In this document: piece by piece, positions 1 to 5,936 of the stretch
Position numbering within the stretch: position 1 is the first letter of the stretch
Layout: each line of letters begins with the position of its first letter
From: Candidatus Woesearchaeota archaeon
GTDB lineage: Archaea > Nanobdellota > Nanobdellia > Woesearchaeales > UBA12501
DNA length: 5,936 nt
NCBI GenBank assembly: GCA_026394915.1
Contig: JAPLZS010000042.1
Location: 1 to 5,936, forward strand
Reading direction: 5' to 3'
Notes under the pieces: model-generated
What the model was told of the DNA's origin: nothing
Database searches by the model: none
The model's input: only the letters and a program-made list of their open reading frames with translations
Made by a program: the position numbers and the translations under genes

Positions 1-11
1 ATCTCTTCTTA

Positions 12-1217
12 TCATTTTTCTTGCCTGAAATACTCCCTCATATGCTTGTATTTTGAAGGATGGCCGATAAGGTCAAGTATTATCTGATTCATCTTTTCAT
101 TAGGCCCGCTTGTTCCGAAATGAGTTGAGTCTGGATGATCGATTATATGCATCCCCTTTGCATGCTGATACACTGCATCCTGCGGAGGGACAAGATTGTC
201 ATATCTTCCTGCAGTGACATAGACGGGGATGTAAGGCTCTCCTCTCTTGTTGAGCTTCATCACATTCTGTCTTCCTTTCTCTTTTCTTGTGTCCTCTGGG
301 CTGAGATCTGCAACCATGCCGATAAGCCTTTGGCCGAGCGTATGCGGTTTCATTCCGTGCGGAGTAGGAGCGACTGCATGCACTTCTTTTATACCATATC
401 CTTCTGTTCTCTTGTCTGTTGCAAGATACAATCCCACATTTGCGCCGCTGCTGTGGCCAACATATTTATCATTTCTATTCGAAGCATCTTTTATATGGGC
501 TTTCTTGTGCAGCTTTCCCACCTGCCTCAATGCATCATCTGCAACCCACTCTGGCCCTTTGGAATGCTTTCCGCTGAGAAGATAAGGAAGATAGCCTTGG
601 TCTCTTGCCTGCCTTGCAAGCTTTCTCTGCGAGCCGATGCTCTGGTCAAGCCCGTGCATCATGTATAGCACTGTGCTGTCTGAATTGGGATTCTTCTTGA
701 GATATCTTCCAGTCTGCCAATTAAGATATTTTGAGTCAACATAGCCGACAGTCGTGTCAACTGCATTCTTGGGTATATTTTTCAGGTTTGCTGCAAAACC
801 CTTTATCTTCTGGGTGAGAGTAAGCTTTTCCTTCTTTTCAATCCCCTTGACAGCAGATTCGATAGGTCTTTCAACAGCATCCTTGAATATGTCTCGTGTT
901 GAAGATGGTCTCTCATAAGGCGCCTGTGTCTCGCCCTTTCTCCAGACATATTTCCCGTTCTCATCACGCTCTTGGAAGACCGGAGTGCCCATTGACTCCC
1001 TTTTTATCACATCAGAAGGCATCGGCCTCGGCACTGCCTGCTTGACAGGCTTTGGCTCTGGCATAGTACCTGCTTGTTTATACTCACCACTTTTCTCATC
1101 AAGAACGTCTGGCTTAGGGATAGGCTTTTCCTTTGAATCATAGGGTTTAGATTTGTTTTTCTTAGAATTGGCAATTACCCTATCATCGATTGCCATCAAC
1201 ATAAGCGTTATTATCAT
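12..1217 (-). CDS. Alpha/beta hydrolase with long disordered N-terminal extension, substrate unknown
   Basis: Predicted serine hydrolase of the alpha/beta fold, 401 residues. What is seen: an oxyanion-type HG pair in MMHG (residues 186-189), a nucleophile elbow GHSSG (254-258, Ser256), a likely acid Asp340 in GRYD followed by the V-P-P often found there, and a catalytic His366 in STHFG. The triad order Ser-Asp-His and its spacing fit the family. Residues about 20-180 lie before the hydrolase core. The first part (about 22-110) is rich in Pro, Lys and Glu and probably disordered; 110-160 is charged and likely helical. The first ten residues are hydrophobic but too short for a clear signal peptide or membrane span. 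The start at 1217 is chosen because a TATA box lies about 30 bases upstream; Met8 (1196) is an alternative. Unlike its neighbours it has its own promoter and a separating gap, so its link to the operon is weak. Esterase, lipase or peptidase activity cannot be told apart. Confidence 0.85.
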   Translation of the reverse strand: MIITLMLMAIDDRVIANSKKNKSKPYDSKEKPIPKPDVLDEKSGEYKQAGTMPEPKPVKQAVPRPMPSDVIKRESMGTPVFQERDENGKYVWRKGETQAPYERPSSTRDIFKDAVERPIESAVKGIEKKEKLTLTQKIKGFAANLKNIPKNAVDTTVGYVDSKYLNWQTGRYLKKNPNSDSTVLYMMHGLDQSIGSQRKLARQARDQGYLPYLLSGKHSKGPEWVADDALRQVGKLHKKAHIKDASNRNDKYVGHSSGANVGLYLATDKRTEGYGIKEVHAVAPTPHGMKPHTLGQRLIGMVADLSPEDTRKEKGRQNVMKLNKRGEPYIPVYVTAGRYDNLVPPQDAVYQHAKGMHIIDHPDSTHFGTSGPNEKMNQIILDLIGHPSKYKHMREYFRQEK

Positions 1218-1242
1218 TATGATATATGCCTTGGAATTGTTC

Positions 1243-1257
1243 TATATATAGTTTTCG
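1243..1257 (-). promoter_or_regulatory. Archaeal BRE/TATA promoter for the alpha/beta hydrolase gene
   Basis: Read on the minus strand, the sequence is CGAAAAC (1257-1251), a purine-rich BRE-like tract, directly followed by TATATATA (1250-1243). Archaeal TATA boxes are centred about 26-27 bases before the transcription start. That puts the start near 1220, zero to four bases before the ATG at 1217, so the mRNA is predicted to be leaderless or nearly so. This fits the lack of a convincing Shine-Dalgarno site: only AAGG, 11 bases upstream. The arrangement is seen in the sequence; promoter activity is inferred. Confidence 0.7.
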
Positions 1258-1259
1258 TG

Positions 1260-1276
1260 AAAAACAGCAATAAAAA
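1260..1276 (-). terminator. Oligo-T tracts after the acyltransferase gene, probable archaeal terminator
   Basis: Immediately after the TAG stop of the acyltransferase gene the minus strand reads TTTTT (1276-1272), then ATTGCTG, then a second TTTTT (1264-1260). Archaeal RNA polymerase commonly terminates at runs of T without needing a hairpin. The tracts lie between the last gene of the operon and the promoter of the next gene, where a terminator is expected. The runs are short, so read-through is possible. Confidence 0.5.
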
Positions 1277-2383
1277 CTATTTCTTCCTTATGTGTTTTGC
1301 AGGGAATCCTCCCCAGACCTCATTTGGAGGTATCTCCTTTCCGCACATGCTCCATGGCTCTATTGTCGTGTTCTCTCCTATTGTCGTGCCTGTCTTTATG
1401 AAAGTGTTGTGTTTTATGTGCACGCCTTTCTTTATCAGCACTCTGCCGAACACTGTCTGGGCAATAGTATATTCATGGCCGTCAAAATAGCAGTCATTTT
1501 CTGCCCTGACATCATCTTCTAATGTGATTGTATCACAGTAGATGTGATCAAATACGCATCCTTTCCCGATGTAGACATTCTTGCCTATCTTGACACCAAC
1601 CATCTTCAGCAGGATCTTCTTTGGCCAGCAATTAGGCAATATCCTTGCAAGCTCTATTATGGGGCCATTGTAGAATATCCTGGCAACATTCCTTGCTCTC
1701 CACCAGTCATTCCCTGCTCCTGCCCTCTTTCCTCCGTATTGTATCTTGAGGTAATTTATGCTCGGGTCTTTCTGGAACTTCCTTATCTTCTCCCTTGCTT
1801 CCTTGTAATACTGCTTTGGATCCATATCTAATTTCTTGAAATACTTGTTTATCTGGTCCTGGTCAAGCTTGACCATGAGTTTTGCAGGCTTTCCTACCCA
1901 GATCTCTCCTTCTGGGATTTCGTGATCAAGATCTGTGTTGAAGCTGACCATTGAATTCCGGTTTATTACCGCTCCTGGCATCAGAGCAACGAATCCTGCA
2001 ATCATTGAATTCTCCTTGAGCTCAACTCTTCCTATCGTGAGCTTCTTTCCTTCGAGCTTATGCGACAAAAGCTTTGAGTCTCCTCCGACCAATGCTCCTG
2101 CTCCGATGTAAGTGAGCTGAGGGAAGTAAGGATCAAACTTCATGTAATGAGGTATGCATGCATCGTGGCCCACATTGAGGCCGGCTGTCCTAAGCAGCCA
2201 GTTCTTGAGATGCATAGGAACCATCCACTGCTGGAGGAAAAATATTGTCTTGCTGTACCACAGCAAAGGCAATGGCCTTACATTGAACTCATTGTCTTTC
2301 AATGTGATGGTCACTTTATTCTTTTTTCCTGACTGGATATCTTCTATCGCTTTTTTTATCTGTTCTTTCTGTTTTTTATCCAT
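1277..2383 (-). CDS. Tandem left-handed beta-helix (hexapeptide repeat) acyltransferase
   Basis: Predicted acyl- or acetyltransferase of the WbbJ/COG0110 type, 368 residues, probably using an acyl-CoA or carrier-bound donor. It contains two copies of the hexapeptide fold. Copy 1 spans about residues 63-171 and copy 2 about 258-365. Each begins with a hydrophobic stretch plus a G-x-x-[IV]-G element (68-72, 263-267). Each then has a candidate catalytic His (108 in LSHK, 303 in DGHE) exactly ten residues before G-R-V, and ends in a W-x-G-x-P-A-K closing motif (162-168, 357-363). A charged, mostly helical linker (172-235) joins them. Hydrophobic, aromatic segments (36-54, 236-253) suggest membrane association. 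It is the last gene of the operon. The ATG at 2383 is chosen over a GTG at 2422: a strong ribosome-binding site sits in front of the ATG, none precedes the GTG, and the GTG would overlap the upstream gene by 34 bases. The layout also recalls the terminal domain of large nonribosomal peptide synthetase-like proteins. The acceptor is unknown. Confidence 0.85.
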   Translation of the reverse strand: MDKKQKEQIKKAIEDIQSGKKNKVTITLKDNEFNVRPLPLLWYSKTIFFLQQWMVPMHLKNWLLRTAGLNVGHDACIPHYMKFDPYFPQLTYIGAGALVGGDSKLLSHKLEGKKLTIGRVELKENSMIAGFVALMPGAVINRNSMVSFNTDLDHEIPEGEIWVGKPAKLMVKLDQDQINKYFKKLDMDPKQYYKEAREKIRKFQKDPSINYLKIQYGGKRAGAGNDWWRARNVARIFYNGPIIELARILPNCWPKKILLKMVGVKIGKNVYIGKGCVFDHIYCDTITLEDDVRAENDCYFDGHEYTIAQTVFGRVLIKKGVHIKHNTFIKTGTTIGENTTIEPWSMCGKEIPPNEVWGGFPAKHIRKK

Positions 2384-2387
2384 ATCA

Positions 2388-2394
2388 ATCACCT
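2388..2394 (-). promoter_or_regulatory. Ribosome-binding site deciding the start of the acyltransferase
   Basis: The minus strand reads AGGTGAT, a seven-base match to the archaeal Shine-Dalgarno consensus GGAGGTGAT, four bases before the ATG at 2383. It contains the TGA stop of the upstream gene (2389-2391), so termination and reinitiation are probably coupled. Confidence 0.75.
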
Positions 2395-3678
2395 TTGATT
2401 GTTCTTTATTATCCTGACCCACCCATGATTGGCATCCACTTCTATAATATCTCCATCTTTAAATATTTTTGTGGCTATTTTTGTTCCTGTTATGCAGGGC
2501 TTCTTCATCTCCCTGGCAACAATGGCAGCATGGCATGTTATGCCTCCTTCATCTGTGACAAATGCAGAGGCCTTTGTCATCGCAGATACATAAGATGGAA
2601 AAGTCATCTGAGTGACCAGCACATCCCCTTTCTTCACCTTGTCAAGCTCTGAGACAAACCTGACAATCCTTGCAGCACCTCTCGCAATGCCTTTGTACGC
2701 TATATTGCCTTTCACTTCCTGCGCTTCTTTTATCTTCTCTTCCCTTATCAGCGGCTCTTCGCTGATATGCATGTTCCCAAGATAAGATGCGAATGTGCAG
2801 TCATCTGTGTATCTCTCTGGCTTTCCTTTTATCAGGCTCTGTATCGTGTAATATCTGATTTCTGGGAATGGGATATCATATTTATCTCCTGCTCTTTTCA
2901 GCAATGGCCTGGCTAAGAAGATAAGCTCATAGAGAACATCTGTCCTTGATGTCCTGAAGAACACAAGCTCTTTCATCTCCTTGAACAGTTTTTTAAGCTC
3001 TTTTGGAATATTCATGCCAGGATGCTTCTTTGCAGGTTTCAGTCCCCTGATAAGGCTTCTTACATCTTCTGCAGTGAAAGGGTCAGAGAATCCGTCTCTT
3101 GCTTTCATCCAGCCGAATCTTTTTGATATATTTTCAGCCGATTCTCCTTTTCTCATGGCATCTTCCATGAGGGCACGCATTGTCTTTTTCCCAGGAAAGC
3201 TTGCATCGCCGATGAATTTCTCTGTATCTCCTTTGACATATTTATGAACTTCTTTCTCAAGCCTTCTCTTGTACACCTGTTCAAGTCCATGCGTCATCCA
3301 GACAAATGCCATGCATATCTTCATCATCTCATAGAATTCTTCAAGCTGTTTTATCGGATCGCCTTTCTTCTTTGAAAGATTTATCATCCGCTTTTTGCCT
3401 GACTTGTAAAACTTCTCAAGAGCGCGCGTGACATCAAATATGGACCTCTTTTTCAGGAATCTCTCAAGGTCTTCTACCATGGGATCCCATACATCTTCGC
3501 TGTCATAAAAGTATCCCTTCTGGAACAGGATGGCCCTGCACTCGACATTCGGGGCACCGATCTTCTTAAAATCTCTCTTTGTTATGCCATCTTTGAATAG
3601 AGAGATCATGAAAGGGCCAAATGGCCTCTGCATCCACTTCTTCCATCTGAAGGACTGTATTTTCTGCTTTATATTCAT
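2389..3678 (-). CDS. PEP-utilising mobile (phosphohistidine swivel) domain protein, second copy
   Basis: A 429-residue protein with a C-terminal phosphohistidine domain of the PEP synthase/PPDK/rifampin phosphotransferase type (PF00391-like), about residues 324-424. The signature GGITCHAAIVARE lies at 378-390; His383 is the expected phosphate carrier. It is followed by PCITGT, the typical KDGD turn and a closing E-V-D. The TCH form is like that of E. coli PpsA. The preceding 320 residues look helical and charged and I do not recognise a family. One stretch (about 244-282, ending in an 'EIRYYTIQSLI' segment) resembles the helical region just before the swivel domain in PEP synthase-like and rifampin phosphotransferase proteins. 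No ATP-grasp domain and no PEP-binding barrel is present, so it cannot run the full PEP synthase reaction alone. The ATGA overlap with the upstream gene and a GAGGAG site six bases before the ATG show tight co-expression. It may act as a phosphocarrier or phosphotransferase subunit, or be regulatory; the partner is unknown. Confidence 0.85.
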   Translation of the reverse strand: MNIKQKIQSFRWKKWMQRPFGPFMISLFKDGITKRDFKKIGAPNVECRAILFQKGYFYDSEDVWDPMVEDLERFLKKRSIFDVTRALEKFYKSGKKRMINLSKKKGDPIKQLEEFYEMMKICMAFVWMTHGLEQVYKRRLEKEVHKYVKGDTEKFIGDASFPGKKTMRALMEDAMRKGESAENISKRFGWMKARDGFSDPFTAEDVRSLIRGLKPAKKHPGMNIPKELKKLFKEMKELVFFRTSRTDVLYELIFLARPLLKRAGDKYDIPFPEIRYYTIQSLIKGKPERYTDDCTFASYLGNMHISEEPLIREEKIKEAQEVKGNIAYKGIARGAARIVRFVSELDKVKKGDVLVTQMTFPSYVSAMTKASAFVTDEGGITCHAAIVAREMKKPCITGTKIATKIFKDGDIIEVDANHGWVRIIKNNQR

Positions 3679-5159
3679 CTCATTCTCCTCACAATGCCTT
3701 TTTCTGCATCAACCTCAACCATGTCGCCATCCTTCAATACTTTTGTGGCAATCTTTGTGCCTATGATGCATGGTATCTTGAGCTCTCTTGAGACTATGGC
3801 TGCATGGCTTGTCAGGCCTCCCTGGTCAGTCACTATTGCGCTGGCCTTCTTCATCGCAACAACAAATTCAGGCGAAGTCATTGTCGTTACAAGCACATCC
3901 CCTTCCTTCATCCTTGATATTTCTCTCACGCTGAACATCAGGCAAACTCTTCCTTTTGCATGGCCCTTGCTTGCAATGACTCCCCTCATCTCATCTGAAT
4001 CCTTGACATCAACCTTGAAAAGCCATTCATAATGCTCTTCTGCAGACTTCCTGTCAAGTATCCTATAAGAATAATGGTCATACACAACAACACAGAGCTC
4101 TTTCCTATCTTTTATTATCTTCTTCAGTTCATCTGCCCTTTTTGGCAGCTCTGCAATCTCTTCTGGAAAGATATACTTCATGTCCTGGACAGTTATCCCA
4201 TGCCTTCTGCCAATCTCTGCAATTATAACATCAAGATAGTGCATTCCCACAAGGTTGTATTTCTTCCTTTCATCCTGGAAAAGCATGAATTCATCAGCAA
4301 TGTCTGACAGCAGGGCAATATCTCCGCTCAATTTCTGCTTATTTATCAGCTCTTTCTTATTTTTCTTTGATTCCTTCACATGATCCTGTATCTCTTTTAT
4401 CTTCTTGTCAAGATTGATATTCTCCTCAAGCCATCTCTTTATGATGCCTCCGAAATAATCCTCATCAAGATATCGTGTCTCATAATAATTGTTAAGCATC
4501 CAGAAATATTCTCTGACATGTTCATGAAGTCTTTTATTTTTGCTGTTCTTGAAGTCATATCCTCCTTCCATTATCTCTTTCCTGCTTTTCTTCATCTCTT
4601 TTGCTATCTTCAGGAGATCAATCTCCTCTCGCGCATAGAAAGAGAGCTTTGTTGTAGCGCACAGCACTATCAGGAGATCATTTATCTTTTCTTCAGGGAA
4701 TCTCTTCTCAAGCTCCTCTTTTATCATCTTCTCTGCGCCGAAATTTACAGGCTCTGCAATCATCCCGGGGCTCCACATCCCAAGATATGCCGTTGTAAAC
4801 CTGTTGAACAAGTCCATCAGCTTGCTGTCTGACAGGCCAGATACATCTGTCCTGTCAATCTCCTTATGCACTTTCTCAAGCTCTGCTATCCTCTTTTTCC
4901 ACAATGCAAGAGCCTTCTTCTTATTTTTCTTATCAAGAATGAGTTTCCTCACAAACTCCTTGCCGCGATCCCACAGATCATCAAAGTCATTGAACCAGGT
5001 CATCTTGTCTTTCTTAAAGGTCATGACTCCCTTTGGCCAGCACATGCCCAGATCCTTCTTTATCTGCACATACCCTGCGAATGCAGAATAGTGCACAGTC
5101 AGGGGAGCGCCGTCATTAGGCCCCCACATGAAGATATTCTTTGATCTGAAGACTTCCAT
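3675..5159 (-). CDS. PEP-utilising mobile (phosphohistidine swivel) domain protein, first copy
   Basis: A 494-residue protein with a C-terminal phosphohistidine swivel domain at about residues 392-492. The core GGLTSHAAIVSREL (447-460) places the phosphate-carrying histidine at His452, followed by IPCIIGT and KDGDMVEVD. The TSH form is like that of PPDK. Residues 1-390 are predicted mostly helical: an aromatic N-terminus (WGPNDG at 12-17), a very lysine-rich, possibly coiled-coil segment (about 248-276), and an 'EIGRRHGITVQDMKYIFPEEI' region (about 315-335). That last region is reminiscent of the helical domain that precedes the swivel domain in rifampin phosphotransferase and PEP synthase-like proteins. 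No ATP-grasp or TIM-barrel domain is present. It starts one base after the stop of the phosphotransacetylase-like gene; the nearest GGAGG is 15 bases before the ATG, too far to be ideal, so translation may depend on coupling. A phosphoryl-transfer role is inferred; substrate and donor are unknown. Confidence 0.85.
   Translation of the reverse strand: MEVFRSKNIFMWGPNDGAPLTVHYSAFAGYVQIKKDLGMCWPKGVMTFKKDKMTWFNDFDDLWDRGKEFVRKLILDKKNKKKALALWKKRIAELEKVHKEIDRTDVSGLSDSKLMDLFNRFTTAYLGMWSPGMIAEPVNFGAEKMIKEELEKRFPEEKINDLLIVLCATTKLSFYAREEIDLLKIAKEMKKSRKEIMEGGYDFKNSKNKRLHEHVREYFWMLNNYYETRYLDEDYFGGIIKRWLEENINLDKKIKEIQDHVKESKKNKKELINKQKLSGDIALLSDIADEFMLFQDERKKYNLVGMHYLDVIIAEIGRRHGITVQDMKYIFPEEIAELPKRADELKKIIKDRKELCVVVYDHYSYRILDRKSAEEHYEWLFKVDVKDSDEMRGVIASKGHAKGRVCLMFSVREISRMKEGDVLVTTMTSPEFVVAMKKASAIVTDQGGLTSHAAIVSRELKIPCIIGTKIATKVLKDGDMVEVDAEKGIVRRMR
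3685..3690 (-). promoter_or_regulatory. Ribosome-binding site for the second swivel-domain gene
   Basis: The minus strand reads GAGGAG, six bases before the ATG at 3678. It lies inside the last codons of the upstream gene, whose TGA stop shares bases with this ATG (ATGA at 3678-3675). This is the usual arrangement for translationally coupled genes. Confidence 0.65.
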
Positions 5160-5160
5160 C

Positions 5161-5936
5161 TTATTCTGAATTCGCCTCCATTGCAGCCATTATGATGAGA
5201 TTTGTGACAGTTTCAACAGGCGTGCTTCTTCCTAAGATCATCACAGGCTTCCTTATTCCAACAAGAGAGCTTACGCCTATCTTCACATCAGAAAGCTGTA
5301 TCAGCAGATGGACAGCTATGTTCGCTGCTGTAAGATTAGGGAACACAAGAACATTAGCATCCCCCATTATCTTTGCTCCTGGGCATTTTTTTGCAGCAGC
5401 CTTTGGATTCAGCGCAGCATCTGCCTGGTATTCTGCATCGATTATGTAATCAGGCCTCTTTGCCTGCGCTATCTTTGCAGCCTCTAATGTCTTCTGTATT
5501 ATCGGAGCATCTCCTCCAGAGCCTTTTGTGGAGAAAGATAATAATGTCACCTTTGGTTTGAAACCCAATGATTCTGCGCAGTCTCCTGCATTGACTGCAA
5601 TCTGAGCAAGCTGCTTGGCATCCGGATCTATGTTCAGGCTTGTGTCAGAGAACAGAAGGACCCTCTTGTTCTTCACATCATCAAATACTATGACTTCAGA
5701 GACAAGGCTTGCGCCTTCCTTTGTCTTTATTATCTGCAGAGCAGGCCTCATCAGGTCTGCTGTGGAGCATATTGCACTTCCTGCAACTCCGTCTGCGTAG
5801 CCGGTATGGACAAGCATGCATGCAAAGTAATTCACATCCTCGATCATCTTGTTTGCTTGCTCTTCTGTTATGCCTTTTGCCTTCCTCAGCTCAAACAATT
5901 CCTTTGCAAGCTTCTGCTTCATCTTTGACTTGTTGA
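5161..5936 (-). CDS. Phosphate acetyltransferase-like protein, N-terminus cut by the window edge
   Basis: Phosphotransacetylase family (PF01515-like), which interconverts acetyl-CoA plus phosphate with acetyl phosphate plus CoA. Counting from the Met codon at 5922, family hallmarks are G-Y-ADG-V-A-G-S-A (41-50), T-A-D-x-x-RP (54-60), N-x-DPDA-x-QLA (97-106), LSFSTKGS (128-135), E-Y-Q-A-DAAL-x-P (164-173) and D-AN-VLVFPNL (188-197). The frame stays open from 5922 to the edge (codons N-K-S-K), that Met has no ribosome-binding site, and typical members have about 325-335 residues. The true start is therefore outside the window and about 75 residues are missing. The C-terminus is odd: where Methanosarcina Pta has N-D-L-S-R-G-C-S, this protein has M-I-L-G-R-S-T-P (228-235). 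The arginine is kept but the serine is lost, and the nearby aspartate appears to be threonine (238). It may be a divergent enzyme, accept another acyl group as phosphate butyryltransferases do, or be regulatory. It is the first operon gene visible. Confidence 0.85.
   Translation of the reverse strand, partial: NKSKMKQKLAKELFELRKAKGITEEQANKMIEDVNYFACMLVHTGYADGVAGSAICSTADLMRPALQIIKTKEGASLVSEVIVFDDVKNKRVLLFSDTSLNIDPDAKQLAQIAVNAGDCAESLGFKPKVTLLSFSTKGSGGDAPIIQKTLEAAKIAQAKRPDYIIDAEYQADAALNPKAAAKKCPGAKIMGDANVLVFPNLTAANIAVHLLIQLSDVKIGVSSLVGIRKPVMILGRSTPVETVTNLIIMAAMEANSE

Noticed and set aside
135..668. Plus-strand open frame of 177 codons opposite the hydrolase gene
   Set aside because: It is antisense to a well-supported gene with a full catalytic triad, has no recognisable domain and is rich in Cys, Ser and Ile as expected for a shadow frame.
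1251..1265. GTTTT...AAAAC inverted repeat in the gap as a hairpin terminator
   Set aside because: The stem is only five weak pairs and no T-run follows it on the minus strand; the T-tracts and the BRE/TATA element explain the sequence better.
2154..2163. ATGCATGCAT palindrome as a regulatory site
   Set aside because: It is inside the acyltransferase gene, explained by codons for A-C-I and neighbours, and not repeated near any promoter.
2381..2422. GTG at 2422 as the start of the acyltransferase
   Set aside because: No ribosome-binding site precedes it and it would overlap the upstream gene by 34 bases, whereas the ATG at 2383 has a seven-base Shine-Dalgarno match at good spacing.
4612..4627. 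Inverted repeat AGGAGAT-CA-ATCTCCT as a hairpin or operator
   Set aside because: It lies inside a coding region, encodes the ordinary stretch E-E-I-D-L-L, has a two-base loop and no T-run after it.
4380..4832. Plus-strand open frame of 150 codons opposite the first swivel-domain gene
   Set aside because: It is a shadow of a lysine- and glutamate-rich coding region, which reads as Phe, Leu and Ser on the other strand; there is no promoter, ribosome-binding site or family resemblance.
5920..5922. ATG at 5922 as the true start of the phosphotransacetylase-like gene
   Set aside because: The frame is open to the window edge, no ribosome-binding site is present, and about 75 N-terminal residues of the family would be missing.

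Overview
The window looks like a piece of archaeal chromosome. All five genes lie on the minus strand and are tightly packed. The one real intergenic gap carries an archaeal-type promoter (BRE-like purine tract plus TATA box), and the ribosome-binding sites match the archaeal GGAGGTGAT type. AGA/AGG arginine and ATA isoleucine codons are common where I read codons. The gene mix (a phosphotransacetylase, stand-alone PEP-utilising 'mobile' domain proteins, a hexapeptide acyltransferase, an orphan alpha/beta hydrolase) and the compactness would suit a DPANN-type archaeon such as the Woesearchaeota/Pacearchaeota group. That placement is inference; no rRNA or marker gene is present.

Layout in the direction of transcription (right to left). 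First comes the C-terminal three quarters of a phosphate acetyltransferase-like protein, cut by the right edge (5161-5936). One base later starts a 494-residue protein (3675-5159), a mostly helical region followed by a C-terminal phosphohistidine swivel domain of the PEP synthase/PPDK type. Its stop overlaps, as ATGA, the start of a second protein of the same design (2389-3678). Five bases further on starts a left-handed beta-helix acyltransferase that contains two copies of the fold in one chain (1277-2383). These four probably form one operon. A 59-bp gap (1218-1276) holds T-tracts that could end the operon and a BRE/TATA promoter. The promoter sits so close to the next ATG that the mRNA should be leaderless or nearly so. 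That last gene (12-1217) encodes an alpha/beta hydrolase with a long, proline- and lysine-rich N-terminal extension.

How the genes may work together: the phosphohistidine swivel domain normally carries phosphate between an ATP-grasp domain and a PEP/pyruvate barrel. Both partner domains are missing from the two proteins here. With a phosphotransacetylase beside them, the operon touches the PEP-pyruvate-acetyl-CoA-acetyl phosphate node, but the actual phosphoryl donor and acceptor cannot be read from this window. No tRNA, rRNA, CRISPR array, insertion sequence or long repeat was seen. The plus strand shows no credible gene.
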